A stretch of DNA of 64,000 nt. It comes from Seminavis robusta. Its lineage: Eukaryota > Bacillariophyta > Bacillariophyceae > Naviculales > Naviculaceae. Positions 1 through 9,227 of this stretch are shown in pieces. The translations under genes were made by a program, and so were the position numbers. Position 1 is the stretch's first letter. Each line of letters begins with the position of its first letter. Below the pieces are notes generated by a model that worked only from the letters and a program-made list of their open reading frames with translations, did no database searches and was not told the origin of the DNA. The DNA lies in the NCBI GenBank assembly GCA_903772945.1, contig CAICTM010000245.1:1-64000 (forward strand). Direction: 5' to 3'.

Positions 1-800
1 ATTCACTGTATGCTGTAGGACGGAGGGTCAGACCCGTGCTTACACGTCGGGGACTCCTCGTCAAACTGGATCATTAGCCGCGTAGCCGGAGTGGTAGCTC
101 TCTTCTCTGATGATGTCTCATCTCGCCTCCACTCTTCCGCATAAATCGGGACTCCTCCAAGGAAATCAACGGCGAATTGCCCCCAGTCAACGTATTCTTC
201 TGCCTCACTGTCGGTTGTGGAGTCATCTCTTGCCATCAGGGGCGGGACTCCTTCAACTTGATGGTGCTGTAAGTGGGGACTGCAATGGCCCTGCCGCGCT
301 TGCCTGAGAGGCTTGGCTAGACATGGGAAACTGCTGGAATTTGACTGGCTCCGTAGGAGGTGGTGGGACTCCTATGAATCCACTCCTGGTTGATGTGTCT
401 CCTGGAGCTGGAGTGTGGCGTGCACCTGTGGTAGGCACTCCTTGAAGCAGTTTGCATCCGATTGATGATACTGCGGCATAAGACTCTTCATGCCATTGAA
501 CTGCTGATCGCCCATTCGGGTTCTGGGGATCTTGGATGACTTGCACTGCGGAAGTTGTGGATCTGGCTCCACAAACAGTAGCAGGCTTCGACCGGCTGTT
601 GACGCTGGTAAGTAGACACAGCTGGGAGCCCTTCCTTCGTCTTCTTGGATCAAAAAGAAGGTGGCTTGGGATTGAGTAGGTTTCCGTCCCGCCTTCCTGC
701 TTTCCAACCATTCCTGCGGCTTGAATCGTCATTTGATAGTAGTCTCTCTAGATGTCCGGGTAAGCAGGAACTGGATGCTGCCGGGGTCATGAAGCATAGG
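1..800 (-). pseudogene. Decayed minus-strand coding region, probably of a retroelement
   Basis: On the minus strand three open stretches (732-253, 707-372 and 236-3) read as protein-like sequence in different frames and are joined only if frameshifts are allowed. The composition is Pro/Gln/Ser-rich, as in a gag-type or linker region. The words GVP or KGVP recur where the plus strand shows gggactcct or a variant (near 49, 148, 244, 365 and 433). No zinc knuckle, protease or polymerase motif was found. It lies beside a clearly decayed gypsy element on the other strand, so a second dead retroelement is an inference. A decayed host gene is the alternative. Confidence is low for identity and moderate for decay. 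Confidence 0.35.
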
Positions 801-2839
801 TGTCTTCAACGGTCTTCGGTAATCTCACATATCTTCCTTAGCCTATTGATAGCCCACGTTGCTTATCAAACAATAGCCCTTTCCGTATAGCACCTTTTTT
901 GGGTCGTGACCCAATCGGCTTATATTCAGCAATCCGATAGTCCTGGCATCATGACTCCGTTCCGACCAGGTCATACACTGTCCACTTCGCTGTCGACCTT
1001 CTCAAATAGAAGTCAAACTCTGTCATGGCTCCTTGTCGGAACAAACCAAGCTTGTGTCTTATGATTATTTAGCAATGGAATCTTTGGTTGAGCTTGGCAT
1101 CACTATCAATCGATCCCTTGAGCAACTCAAATGGGACCACTTGACTGCATCACATAGTACTCCTAGAACCTTAAGCTGGACTCATGGCGTACGGTCAGTA
1201 TGTCACCTTTGGATGGTTGCACAGTCTTGAAAATGTCTGCATAGGGCGATGAGTCGACTTGTCATAGATGATGTACTTGCCTTGTACTTGCTGAGTTCCA
1301 AAGAATACTACTTGGGTGGATAGTAAGTGATATCTGAAGTGTAGGCGTTGGTCGGTCCTTGGTTGGTGCTGATGTCATGGTCTCAATGTGGCAATGAAGC
1401 CAGATGGCAACATCATTCCATTCAGGTTTGATACCTTAGGTCTGACAATGTGTGTTGGGTCTCTTCAAAAGGATAATACCTGGTGTCAGGCTGTCCATTT
1501 GTATGGAAGAGAACTTACGCTTGTGAACTTTGTTCTGTTTCCTGTAGCTGTTGCCTATTCCTTGATGGCTTCTTCTGAGGAATTGAATTCCCTACCCCTA
1601 GAAGGTAATTTCCTCTCACCACAACCACCTTTTCCTTGGTAATCTCATGGTTTCCGTTGGTGTGGTAATGCACTCTTGTTAGCTGTGCTTTTTCCTTGAA
1701 CTAGCTTTTCTCGTGGAACTGTTTTGTGTGGATAACTCCTGCAGGAAGGACCTCACGGTGACTTTTCGTAAGCTCGCTGTGAAAAAGCTGCTTGTGGCTA
1801 TAGCCTTCTTCGTGCACTGCTTGGTGTAACTGCTGTAATACCTCGGTCTTGAATCCAGAGGAACTCGTGGTTTCTTCTGAGTGTCCGATGGATGGACCTT
1901 TCGTGGCAGGAAGTATGAACTCCTCTGTAGCCTTTCGTATGCTTTGCTCTTGCAGATGGCTTGTGTAAACTTAGAAGGTGCCCGTGTAGTTACAGTGTTG
2001 AAACAGGTCACGTGAGATTAGGGCTCCGAGTGTTAGGATTGTCAGCTTCAAGGCTCACAAGCACTGTGACAGATTTAGCCATATCACTCAATTTCGGAGT
2101 TAGAAGCTTGCACTGATAAAACTCAGAGTACCCTTGCCGTGTGGTTCCAACTTCCTCTCTATTGGTCCCTTAGCTTCCACACTTCAGTTCATTCAATACG
2201 AACACATTCGCCAACGCCCATGATGCACGTATTCACTCGATAATCATGGGATAACAGGATTCGCGTGGCGTCAGCTGTGAACTTTCATTTTCTTCGTGAT
2301 CTGTGTTTAACGTGGCCTTCATTCCGGCCAAACTTGTTGAATGACCGTTCTATTCGACAAGGGACTTAATCGCACAAATCGTTCGATTCTCCTGGTTAGA
2401 TGTAGTGCATACAAATATGTGGCTATAGAGCATTCTCTGCGACTTTTGTTGTAGGTTATGTAACTCACTTGATAAAGTCTTAATGACTTGAGTAACTTGT
2501 TATACTCTCTCAACGTTGACTCGAACTCGATGGAGCTTCTTTTCGTGTTGTTTTGCTAGTAATACGCAGCTTAATTCGGAGTAATTTTTTAGATTAAGCT
2601 GAAAGCAAAAGTGAGGATTTCTGGTGGTGCATATGCAATAATCGTGTGATGAAATGATATAAGGACCCGCAACACTAGAACCTAAAACTCCTAGGTTCTG
2701 CATCTGGAATATCATGAACCGACTGAATGATAATAATACACGAGTCAATATAAAAAGAGGGTCAGGTATATTCTAACAACAGCACGAAGTGCAAGGTGAT
2801 TAAACCTGAGTTCATCACGATAGATTATCGAATGGGATC
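801..2839. other. No intact gene; decayed, probably element-derived DNA
   Basis: No open frame with a credible start or recognisable domain is present. Around 1230-1460 the minus strand reads as protein-like fragments interrupted by stops, for example a piece with QGKYIIYDKSTHRP, which suggests a broken gene continuing the minus-strand remnant to its left. The 110-residue frame at 1679-2011 begins at GTG and is Ser/Lys/Thr-rich with no domain. I looked for a long terminal repeat matching 5300-5850 by eye and did not find one. Confidence 0.4.
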
Positions 2840-5300
2840 TAACAGATCACAGGCTAAGAAGTAGAACTCTCCTGATGAACCCAAATATCAACAGGGCTTA
2901 TCCTATCCGTGTCATACACACTATTGAATGAACGTTTTCCCACTGCGAAACCTAGTGAGTACGTTTGCGAGCAAGAAGGAATAAACACGTCAGAGTGCGG
3001 CACCAACTTACATTCCCAAGAGATGGAGTAAGGTTTATCATCCTGACTTCCGGGAACTGAAAAAGGATTAAGCGAAAACCTTATCCTCCAAAAATACAAG
3101 ACATGCTCATGAATCTAGACGGATTCAAATACACTACTAGTCCGCTTGAACATGGATACACACTCGAGCTTCGATCCTCAATCCGAACAACTCTATATCG
3201 TCTTCCATGGGGGAAATACGAGTACCAGAATGCCAATGGCTATCAATAGTCCCGACTCTTCCTCCAAGAGAAGATGGAACACTCATGCACTATTTGAATT
3301 ACGTCCGTGCATACATTGATGATCTACTCATCCTAACTAACGGCGAACTAGCAGATCACGTTAAAAAGTTAGATGAAGTTCCCGAAGGCTTCGAGAAGCC
3401 GGACTTAAGATCAATGCTTACCAAGCCTTCTCGCAAAGGAGAACTTGAGTATTTACATTGGATTACTGAGAAGGAATCCAACCCGTAACCAAGAAAATAG
3501 ATGCGATCCAGAATATCGCTCCTCCTACGAATAGGAAGGAACTTCGAGATTCATTGACTAGTGAACTACTATCGAGACATGGGATCAGACGATCACATGT
3601 ACTAGCACCACTCGCTACACTTACTTCCAAACTAGAAGTGGAAATGGGAAGCTGAAAACGACGAGGCCTTTCGCAAGATGAGAAAATCATCAGCAAAGAA
3701 ACTTGCTCGCCTTACCCTGCTTTCAACGATACATTCGTTACCACACGGATGCAAGTGATACGCAACTGGGTGCAGTGATTTCCCAGAAGGAAAACCTATC
3801 GCGTTTTACAGCAGGAAACTCAATCCGCTAAACACGCTATACGGTAACTGAGAAGGACTACTCAGTATCGTTGAGACTCTCAAGGAGTTCCGTAACATTC
3901 TTCTCGGGCAGAAGATTGTAGTACATACGGACCACAAGAATCTCACCTGCAAGAATTTCAATACCGATCGCGTTATGCGATGCGCCTTATTCTGGAAGAA
4001 TATGGCCCCGAACTTTGGTACATCAAGGGCGAACACAACATCGTCGCTGATGCGTTGTTGAGACTTAACATCTCGGACAACGATGGTTCTTCAGACTTAA
4101 CACTCGGACAACGAGGTTCTCAGAACAATGGAAGCCAGCGAGATTGCTGAGCTCATGGCGCAGACGAAAGGACTTCCTAGTGACTTCCCTCTCTCGTTCC
4201 CCGAGATCGAACATCGCCAGAAGGACGATGACGATATCAAGAAACTCTCAGGGACAAGCCAAACGACCAAGAAACAATCTTTTCCCAGAGGGGATAGTCC
4301 TATGAACTAGTAGTCAAGGATGACAAATTGTTGTCCTAAGTAGCAGAAAAGCTGTCGAATGGTATCATGTGTGCTGATGCATCCTGGCAGACTCGCACAG
4401 AACTTACCATCAGTCAACACTACACTGGAAAGGGTTGCGCAAGACTGTGCAGTCGTATGTCAGCGTTGCCAAAGCTGCCAACTGAACAAACCCAAACGCG
4501 TAAGCTGGGATTGCTTCCTCCAAAGACTTTGCGAGGAGATCCCTTGGAAAGACTATGTATTGACCTGATAGGTCCATACAACATCGGGGATCCAAGAAAA
4601 AGAATCCTGTCACTTCATTGCCTGACATGATCGATCCCGTAACCGGATGTTCGAGATTGCGAGATCTGCTCCAAAGCAGCCGACGAAGTAGCCATCGTTC
4701 TTAGAACAAACGTGCTTACTCGGTATCCATGCCTGCTGAGGTTATCATGGATAGGACGTGAGTCCGCGCAGAATCGAGAAACACTCCGGGAGAATATGGA
4801 CTCGTTCGCAATCATTACCACCGTAACCCTCAAGCCAACTCATGTCGAGCGTGCTCATCAGACCATACGTAACTTGAGCTGTTCAAAAATCAAGTGACAA
4901 GACGACCTCGTGAATGGATCCTGGGATGGAGTCCTCAGGCGGTTCGGTTCGCAATGAATGCCACGATTATACCACCTTGCGTGCAACGCCTGCACAGCTG
5001 TGTTCAATCGTGACGCGATTCACAACGTCCGTTTCGAAAACTGGAAATACATTAAGGAACGTCGCCAACGACTTATCAGAAAAACAATGATAGGAGAACG
5101 CGACGTGTGTCCCTCATCAATACAATGTCAAGATATGTGATGATTCAACAGTATCAGCACCGCAAGTACGGTCAGCCAAAGTACAAAGGTCCTTACAATA
5201 TAGACCAGTCAATGACAATGGCACTGTACGGCTCCGACATGCTACCGCCAATGGCGGCACAGTCTACCAGACTTTGAACATAAGGTATTTACACCATACA
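2840..5300 (+). mobile_element. Decayed Ty3/gypsy (Metaviridae) pol remnant
   Basis: Reading all three plus frames recovers the domain order reverse transcriptase, RNase H, integrase, broken by many stops and frameshifts. RT pieces include YHPDFREL near 3045 and the catalytic box RAYIDDLLI near 3308-3335, then ELEYLHWIT and the AIQNIAPPTNRKELR linker. RNase H pieces are HTDASDTQLGAVISQK (about 3740-3790) and EEYGPELWYIKGEHNIVADAL (about 3990-4055, two overlapping pieces in one frame). Integrase shows the zinc-finger words HPG and CQRCQSC (4380-4485), then RLCIDLIGPY (about 4550-4580), MIDPVTG, VERAHQTI and a C-terminal KYGQPKYKGPY stretch at 5165-5200. The pol order RT-RH-IN is that of Ty3/gypsy, not copia. 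No intact frame exists, so the copy is dead. Gag, protease and both LTRs were not identified. Confidence 0.85.
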
Positions 5301-5854
5301 AGGCCTGATCCCCTTGTAGGATTGCCATCGTGCGACGCACATGTCTACATCCAAATCTGAGAGTGCCCCGCACTTTAATTCATATGTTCTCCTTGTCCGA
5401 CTGATGTCGTTGCCTCCTGTGACCCTTGTCAGGGGGCGAATGCAATACACGGCTCTTAGCCTTATTCGCGACTCGATCCTAGATAGGGTTTGAGTTCGAC
5501 TCATGACGTAGTCCTTCGCGAATAGGCTAGTCATTGAGACAGGGTTCTCATAACTGCTAGTCATACTAGGTTGTCGATGAAACATCGCTCTAGATATTTA
5601 GCCGGCGTGGAAAGCTTCTACGCTACTAGACAGCTACTAGCTGAAGTTTCCACGTGTTCCAGAAATAGACCGTGGAGTACGTAGAGTTATTACCATAACC
5701 TACGATATCACACTTCGAGGCCTCCCGCGGGAGACCAACTTCAATGAGCTTCACAACGATCTCTCTCATGGATTAGTTTTCGTAGCTTTCTAATCTCTCT
5801 CATAACTTTCATTCTCTCAAACTCAAAACACTCGAAAGATCTTTACACTAGCTT
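5301..5854. other. Downstream flank of the gypsy remnant, no gene
   Basis: No protein-coding signal was seen. Such DNA directly after the integrase C-terminus is where a 3' LTR would be expected. Pyrimidine-rich text with repeated ctctc words occurs at 5760-5820, but no matching 5' copy was recognised, so LTR status is unproven. Confidence 0.3.
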
Positions 5855-6301
5855 TTAGCGTAGTGCATGACTCCACATTGTATTATCAATTACTGTCGGA
5901 TTTGCAATGGTTGGAAGCTCCAAGTCATGGTAGAGTCGATTGTTCTCCTTGAGCCAGTGGAATGCTTCTTTTACCCATTCCACATTTACGTGCATTTTTT
6001 TCAGCACCCTTTCTCTCTGCTCTGGAGTGAATGGGCCAGAGAGAACCACAGCAATATTGTTTGAATCAGTGAATTGTTTTACTGCCTGCAACACTGATGT
6101 GGTGTGAGCTGGATCCACTTCATAGAAGCTGTGCCATCCTTTGATACTTCGATGTGATCCACCCCAAACGGCAAACAGGTGGCCTCTGAATCTTGCCTGC
6201 GACAACAAAGCAAGTTCAATCTCGTTGAATCTTTTCAAACATGGAGGTGCAGTTCCAATTGCCATTGCGTTGGCAATGGCAAATCTTGGGAGCTCTCCAC
6301 T
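5855..6301 (-). pseudogene. Helitron-like N-terminal (DUF6570-type) fragment
   Basis: A minus-strand frame is open from just after an in-frame TAG (6304-6302) down to 5855. It reads GELPRFAIANAMAIG, then PPCLKRFNEIELALLSQ, RFRGHLF, and near the end VKEAFHWLKENNRLYHDLELP. This order (falling phrase, PP-L--L-EIE-ALL, then W-LK-NN-LY) is that of the conserved region preceding the Rep/helicase part of Helitron-encoded proteins. Nothing of the Rep (HUH) or Pif1-like helicase domain was found beside it, and the 5' part is cut by a stop. It is most likely a truncated Helitron relic. The family assignment is from memory of the motif and needs a profile search. The internal ATG at 6265 should not be taken as a real start. 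Confidence 0.6.
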
Positions 6302-6810
6302 CTACAGCTTCTTGTTTGTGAGACCGGTACAGCGCCATCTAGTACTAGTTGCTTTCACTCGATAGACCATGGTAGGATCCTACGTAGACTCAGTACTAGG
6401 GCCTACGTGTGACGTCATATGGTCTTAACCTGCAGTGAAAAAGAATTCGCTGTGGTGTGGTTGAAATCTTCAACCGCCGGTAACTCCTCTTCTAAGTACA
6501 CTCTGAGGTTGGGAATTTTGTGGCATACTCAACTACATGTGTTCTCTCGATTCCCTGCTTTAATAGTACAAATTCGATATCCAGCCCTGAAGAGAATATT
6601 CCACGGAATGGTCGGTCTTAATGTGCAGATTACTCTACCGGTATTAATAGGATACTACCGGTAGTATCTATTTTAATTTTAAAATAGTATCCAAAAGATG
6701 TTGGCGTGTTGCAACTCCCACGCTTCTCCTCTCGGAAGGTAAGTTCCCTGGAAGGTCCCGCAAATAATGAAATAGTTTAATTATTATGAATTCCTGATTA
6801 ATGTGTTTAA
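6302..6810. other. No gene seen between the two mobile-element relics
   Basis: Short open frames on the plus strand (for example 6419-6664) have no domain and are flanked by element debris. AT-rich text at 6640-6810 leads into the inverted-repeat element. I see nothing else here. Confidence 0.4.
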
Positions 6811-8172
6811 TAGCGTGTCCCAAATAGTGAAGTTTCGACTTTTTTTCGAGTTTCGATTTCGACTTTTGTTTCGACTTTTGATTTTTGCTAACTCAAAATC
6901 GAAACATGAAACTCGAAACTCGAAATTTCGACTTTTTTTGCCTCAGAAGAAAAATAGTCGAAACTCGAAATTACGAGTTTCGACTTTATTTTCGACTCTG
7001 TTCCACTAGTGATCAACCAAACTCACTAGTGACTAGCTAGTCAATACCGGATAAGCTAGCTTAGACTACTGTAGGGTACCGGTACTGGTATCTCATATGG
7101 CACGGCACCGAGCAACAAGACTATGACACGACAACATCCGCACAACAGTCGTACCACTACCACTACCGCTTCTACTGACTCTTGTGTTGTGGACGATTGA
7201 CCGGTCGCTGTTGTTGTTATGTTTCGGCCATTGTGGAGCGAGGAGAGGAGAGGAAAGAAAAGGGCATGGCTTTCGCTGTTATCGTTGGTTGAATTTTATG
7301 GAACTGACAAACTGACTGACTGGAGAGGATCGACTAAAGAGGTTGTTTCGTGCGTCGGAACAGTCGGAGAGGTTCCGACTGTTTACCCTCTCTTAACCTT
7401 CCGTTAGACAACGACCAGTAAACTAGGCTAGCAACAAGTTCAATTTTCCATCTTCTGGTATACATTGGAATTGTCTGTAGATTGTCTCAGAATGTGGAAA
7501 ATTGTTGTTGCAGCTCTGGATACCACTTTGTGCATTCCCACGAACCACGTTGACAACACACATGGTCGGTTAAGAGAGGACTTGCGAGGGATGGCCACCG
7601 ACTGATAAACATGATCCAACGTCAACCATCCTATTTCCTCTTTCATTATTTCGATCTCTTGAAGAAGTCTCCACCATGACATTACGGTAGGCTGGAAGCA
7701 GCGGCAACAGCATCACTATGCTCATTCTTCCCTTCGACAGAACGATTTGGTGGATGACTGTTTCGTGTTGTTGTTCGGCGGAATACTACAGGTTTCGGTA
7801 GGCATCATTGTTGCATCGTTGCGTCGTGATTAGCTAATCAAGCAGATCAAAATGCCTAAAGGTACAGAGTCACCAAATACACCCAAGCCTCCAATTCCTA
7901 TCGTCTTAGCTCTTGTCTCCTCATGGTTCATCATGGTCGAGACGATTGTGGAATCATCAGGTCTTCATCTTGTTGCTGTTGTGTTGGTGGCAGTGGTTGC
8001 TGAGTCATTCCGGAAGAAGCATGAAACATGAAACTCGAAACTCAAAAAAAGTCTTATTTGGGACACAAATCTAAAAAACTAAAAATATATTATTTTCGAC
8101 CATGAAAGAAGTCAAAGCTCGAAATCGAAACTCGAAATCGAAACTCGAAACTTCACTATTTGGGACACTGTA
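6811..8172. mobile_element. Tc1/mariner-like element with terminal inverted repeats and TA flanks
   Basis: The right end, read inward on the minus strand from 8170, is CAGTGTCCCAAATAGTGAAG. The left end, read from 6813, is GCGTGTCCCAAATAGTGAAG, identical after the first two bases. Both ends continue inward into related runs of TTTCGA words (left 6832-6995, right 8030-8152), so the inverted repeats are long and internally repetitive. TA lies directly outside each end (6811-6812 and 8171-8172), the duplication used by the Tc1/mariner superfamily, and CAGTG is a common start for that group. A second inner copy of the end word (tttgggacac) lies at 8056-8065. Only fragments of a minus-strand frame are left inside (7682-7440, and a start-like MTQQPLPPTQQQQ stretch near 8000), and no DDE motif was seen, so the copy is non-autonomous or dead. 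Confidence 0.7.
7440..7682 (-). pseudogene. Short internal frame of the inverted-repeat element
   Basis: An 80-codon minus-strand frame inside the element contains the phrase WLTLDHVYQS. It could be a relic of the element's transposase, but no catalytic DDE/D residues are recognisable and the frame has no clear extension on either side. Identity is unresolved. Its orientation matches the glutamine-rich start-like text near 8000. Confidence 0.3.
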
Positions 8173-8430
8173 ATGGTGATGAATGGTGATGAATTTATCA
8201 CCAATTTGTTGAATGGTGATGAATGGTGCTGAAAATGATGAATTCGTGATGACTGGTGATGAATGGTGATGAAAATTAGTACTGTTTTACTATAGAGATG
8301 ATGAATGGTGATGAATGGTGATGAAAATGATGAAATCGTGATGAAATGTGATGAATGGTGATGAATTCATCACCAATGTGTTGAATGGTGATGAATGGTG
8401 ATGAAAATGTTTAATTAGTGATGAATTCAA
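8173..8430. repeat. Simple repeat of a ggtgatgaat-type 10-mer
   Basis: The words tggtgatgaa and gatgaatggt recur imperfectly from 8174 to about 8425, with interruptions such as aaaatgatgaa and atcaccaa. It abuts the right TA of the inverted-repeat element. No coding function is proposed. Confidence 0.8.
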
Positions 8431-8614
8431 TTCAGGCTGCCGAAGGCATGAGCCCTCAACGAGTTTGACTTTGATTGGCAGTGGCTAGCTGGCTGCAGCT
8501 GTAGACCTAGCTCTAGCCAGCCATCTGTTTCTCTTTTGGTAGTCTACCTCTATTAGGGTTAGGGGTAAAAACTGTGACACACAGAGGGACAAACACACAA
8601 ACGCACAAACATAC

Positions 8615-8688
8615 AAATAAAATTCACAAGGGCCCTAACCAAGTTGAGGGATAAATAAAATTCACAAGGGCCCTAACCAAGTTGAGGG
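8615..8688. repeat. Exact tandem duplication, 38-bp period
   Basis: A 36-bp block beginning aaataaaattcacaaggg occurs at 8615-8650 and again at 8653-8688, identical by eye. A two-unit TTAGGG-like string lies just upstream at about 8553-8565. Confidence 0.9.
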
Positions 8689-8829
8689 CTATTCCAGATT
8701 TTCATGTTTCGCTTCCTGGCACTATTATTGCACTAGACTATTATTGCCGTATTAAGCCTCACTCTTCGACCAACGTTCGGACCTACATGTACCTACCGGT
8801 ACCGTTACTCCAGGCCACACTCTCCCAGA

Positions 8830-8870
8830 CCAACTCCAAGGCCAACTCCAAGGCCAACTCCAGGGCCAAC
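8830..8870. repeat. Minisatellite, 12-bp unit ccaactccaagg
   Basis: Three units at 8830-8841, 8842-8853 and 8854-8865 (the third ends aggg), plus a partial fourth. It gives the spurious Asn-Ser-Lys-Ala repeat in the plus-strand frame across this stretch. Confidence 0.85.
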
Positions 8871-9227
8871 ACCCGACCAACTGTTGGTTCTAGACTACGA
8901 ACCCCACCTGCTCCGGGCAGGTCCCAGACCAGGACCTACCCCTGGTCCATGTCAAGGCCATGTGGTCCCACACTGTTAGTACAGTATACGCTGTGCTTGC
9001 TCGCCTGTGGCTGGGCTGTGTGGAACAATTGAACTGTCACTCACCCTCGAGCAGGTTTTTGCCTTTCAGGAACTCTTTTGCGGCCAGGAAACATGAGTGA
9101 CGGAGAGAGAACTAAGGAAGCCAGAACAGTATTTGGCTACCGGTATCTAGGAGGGAGTAGCTTGACGAGTGATGAATCCCTTCAGAAATGCATTTAGAAA
9201 TTTGATTACGACGTACTTTGTGAATTC

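Larger units (their letters stand above)
8431..9227. other. Intergenic DNA with short repeats, no gene
   Basis: Apart from the listed tandem repeats I see no gene. The plus-strand open frame at 8682-9032 has no codon-level support and is made partly of the minisatellite. The stretch is the 3' flank of the minus-strand kinesin gene. Confidence 0.5.

Noticed and set aside
5301-5854. 3' LTR of the gypsy remnant
   Set aside because: No matching 5' repeat was found by eye, so boundaries would be guesswork.
8553-8565. Telomere-like TTAGGG pair
   Set aside because: Only two units, so it is not a telomere or a credible internal telomeric array.
8682-9032. 116-codon plus-strand frame
   Set aside because: Consists partly of a 12-bp minisatellite and has no domain.
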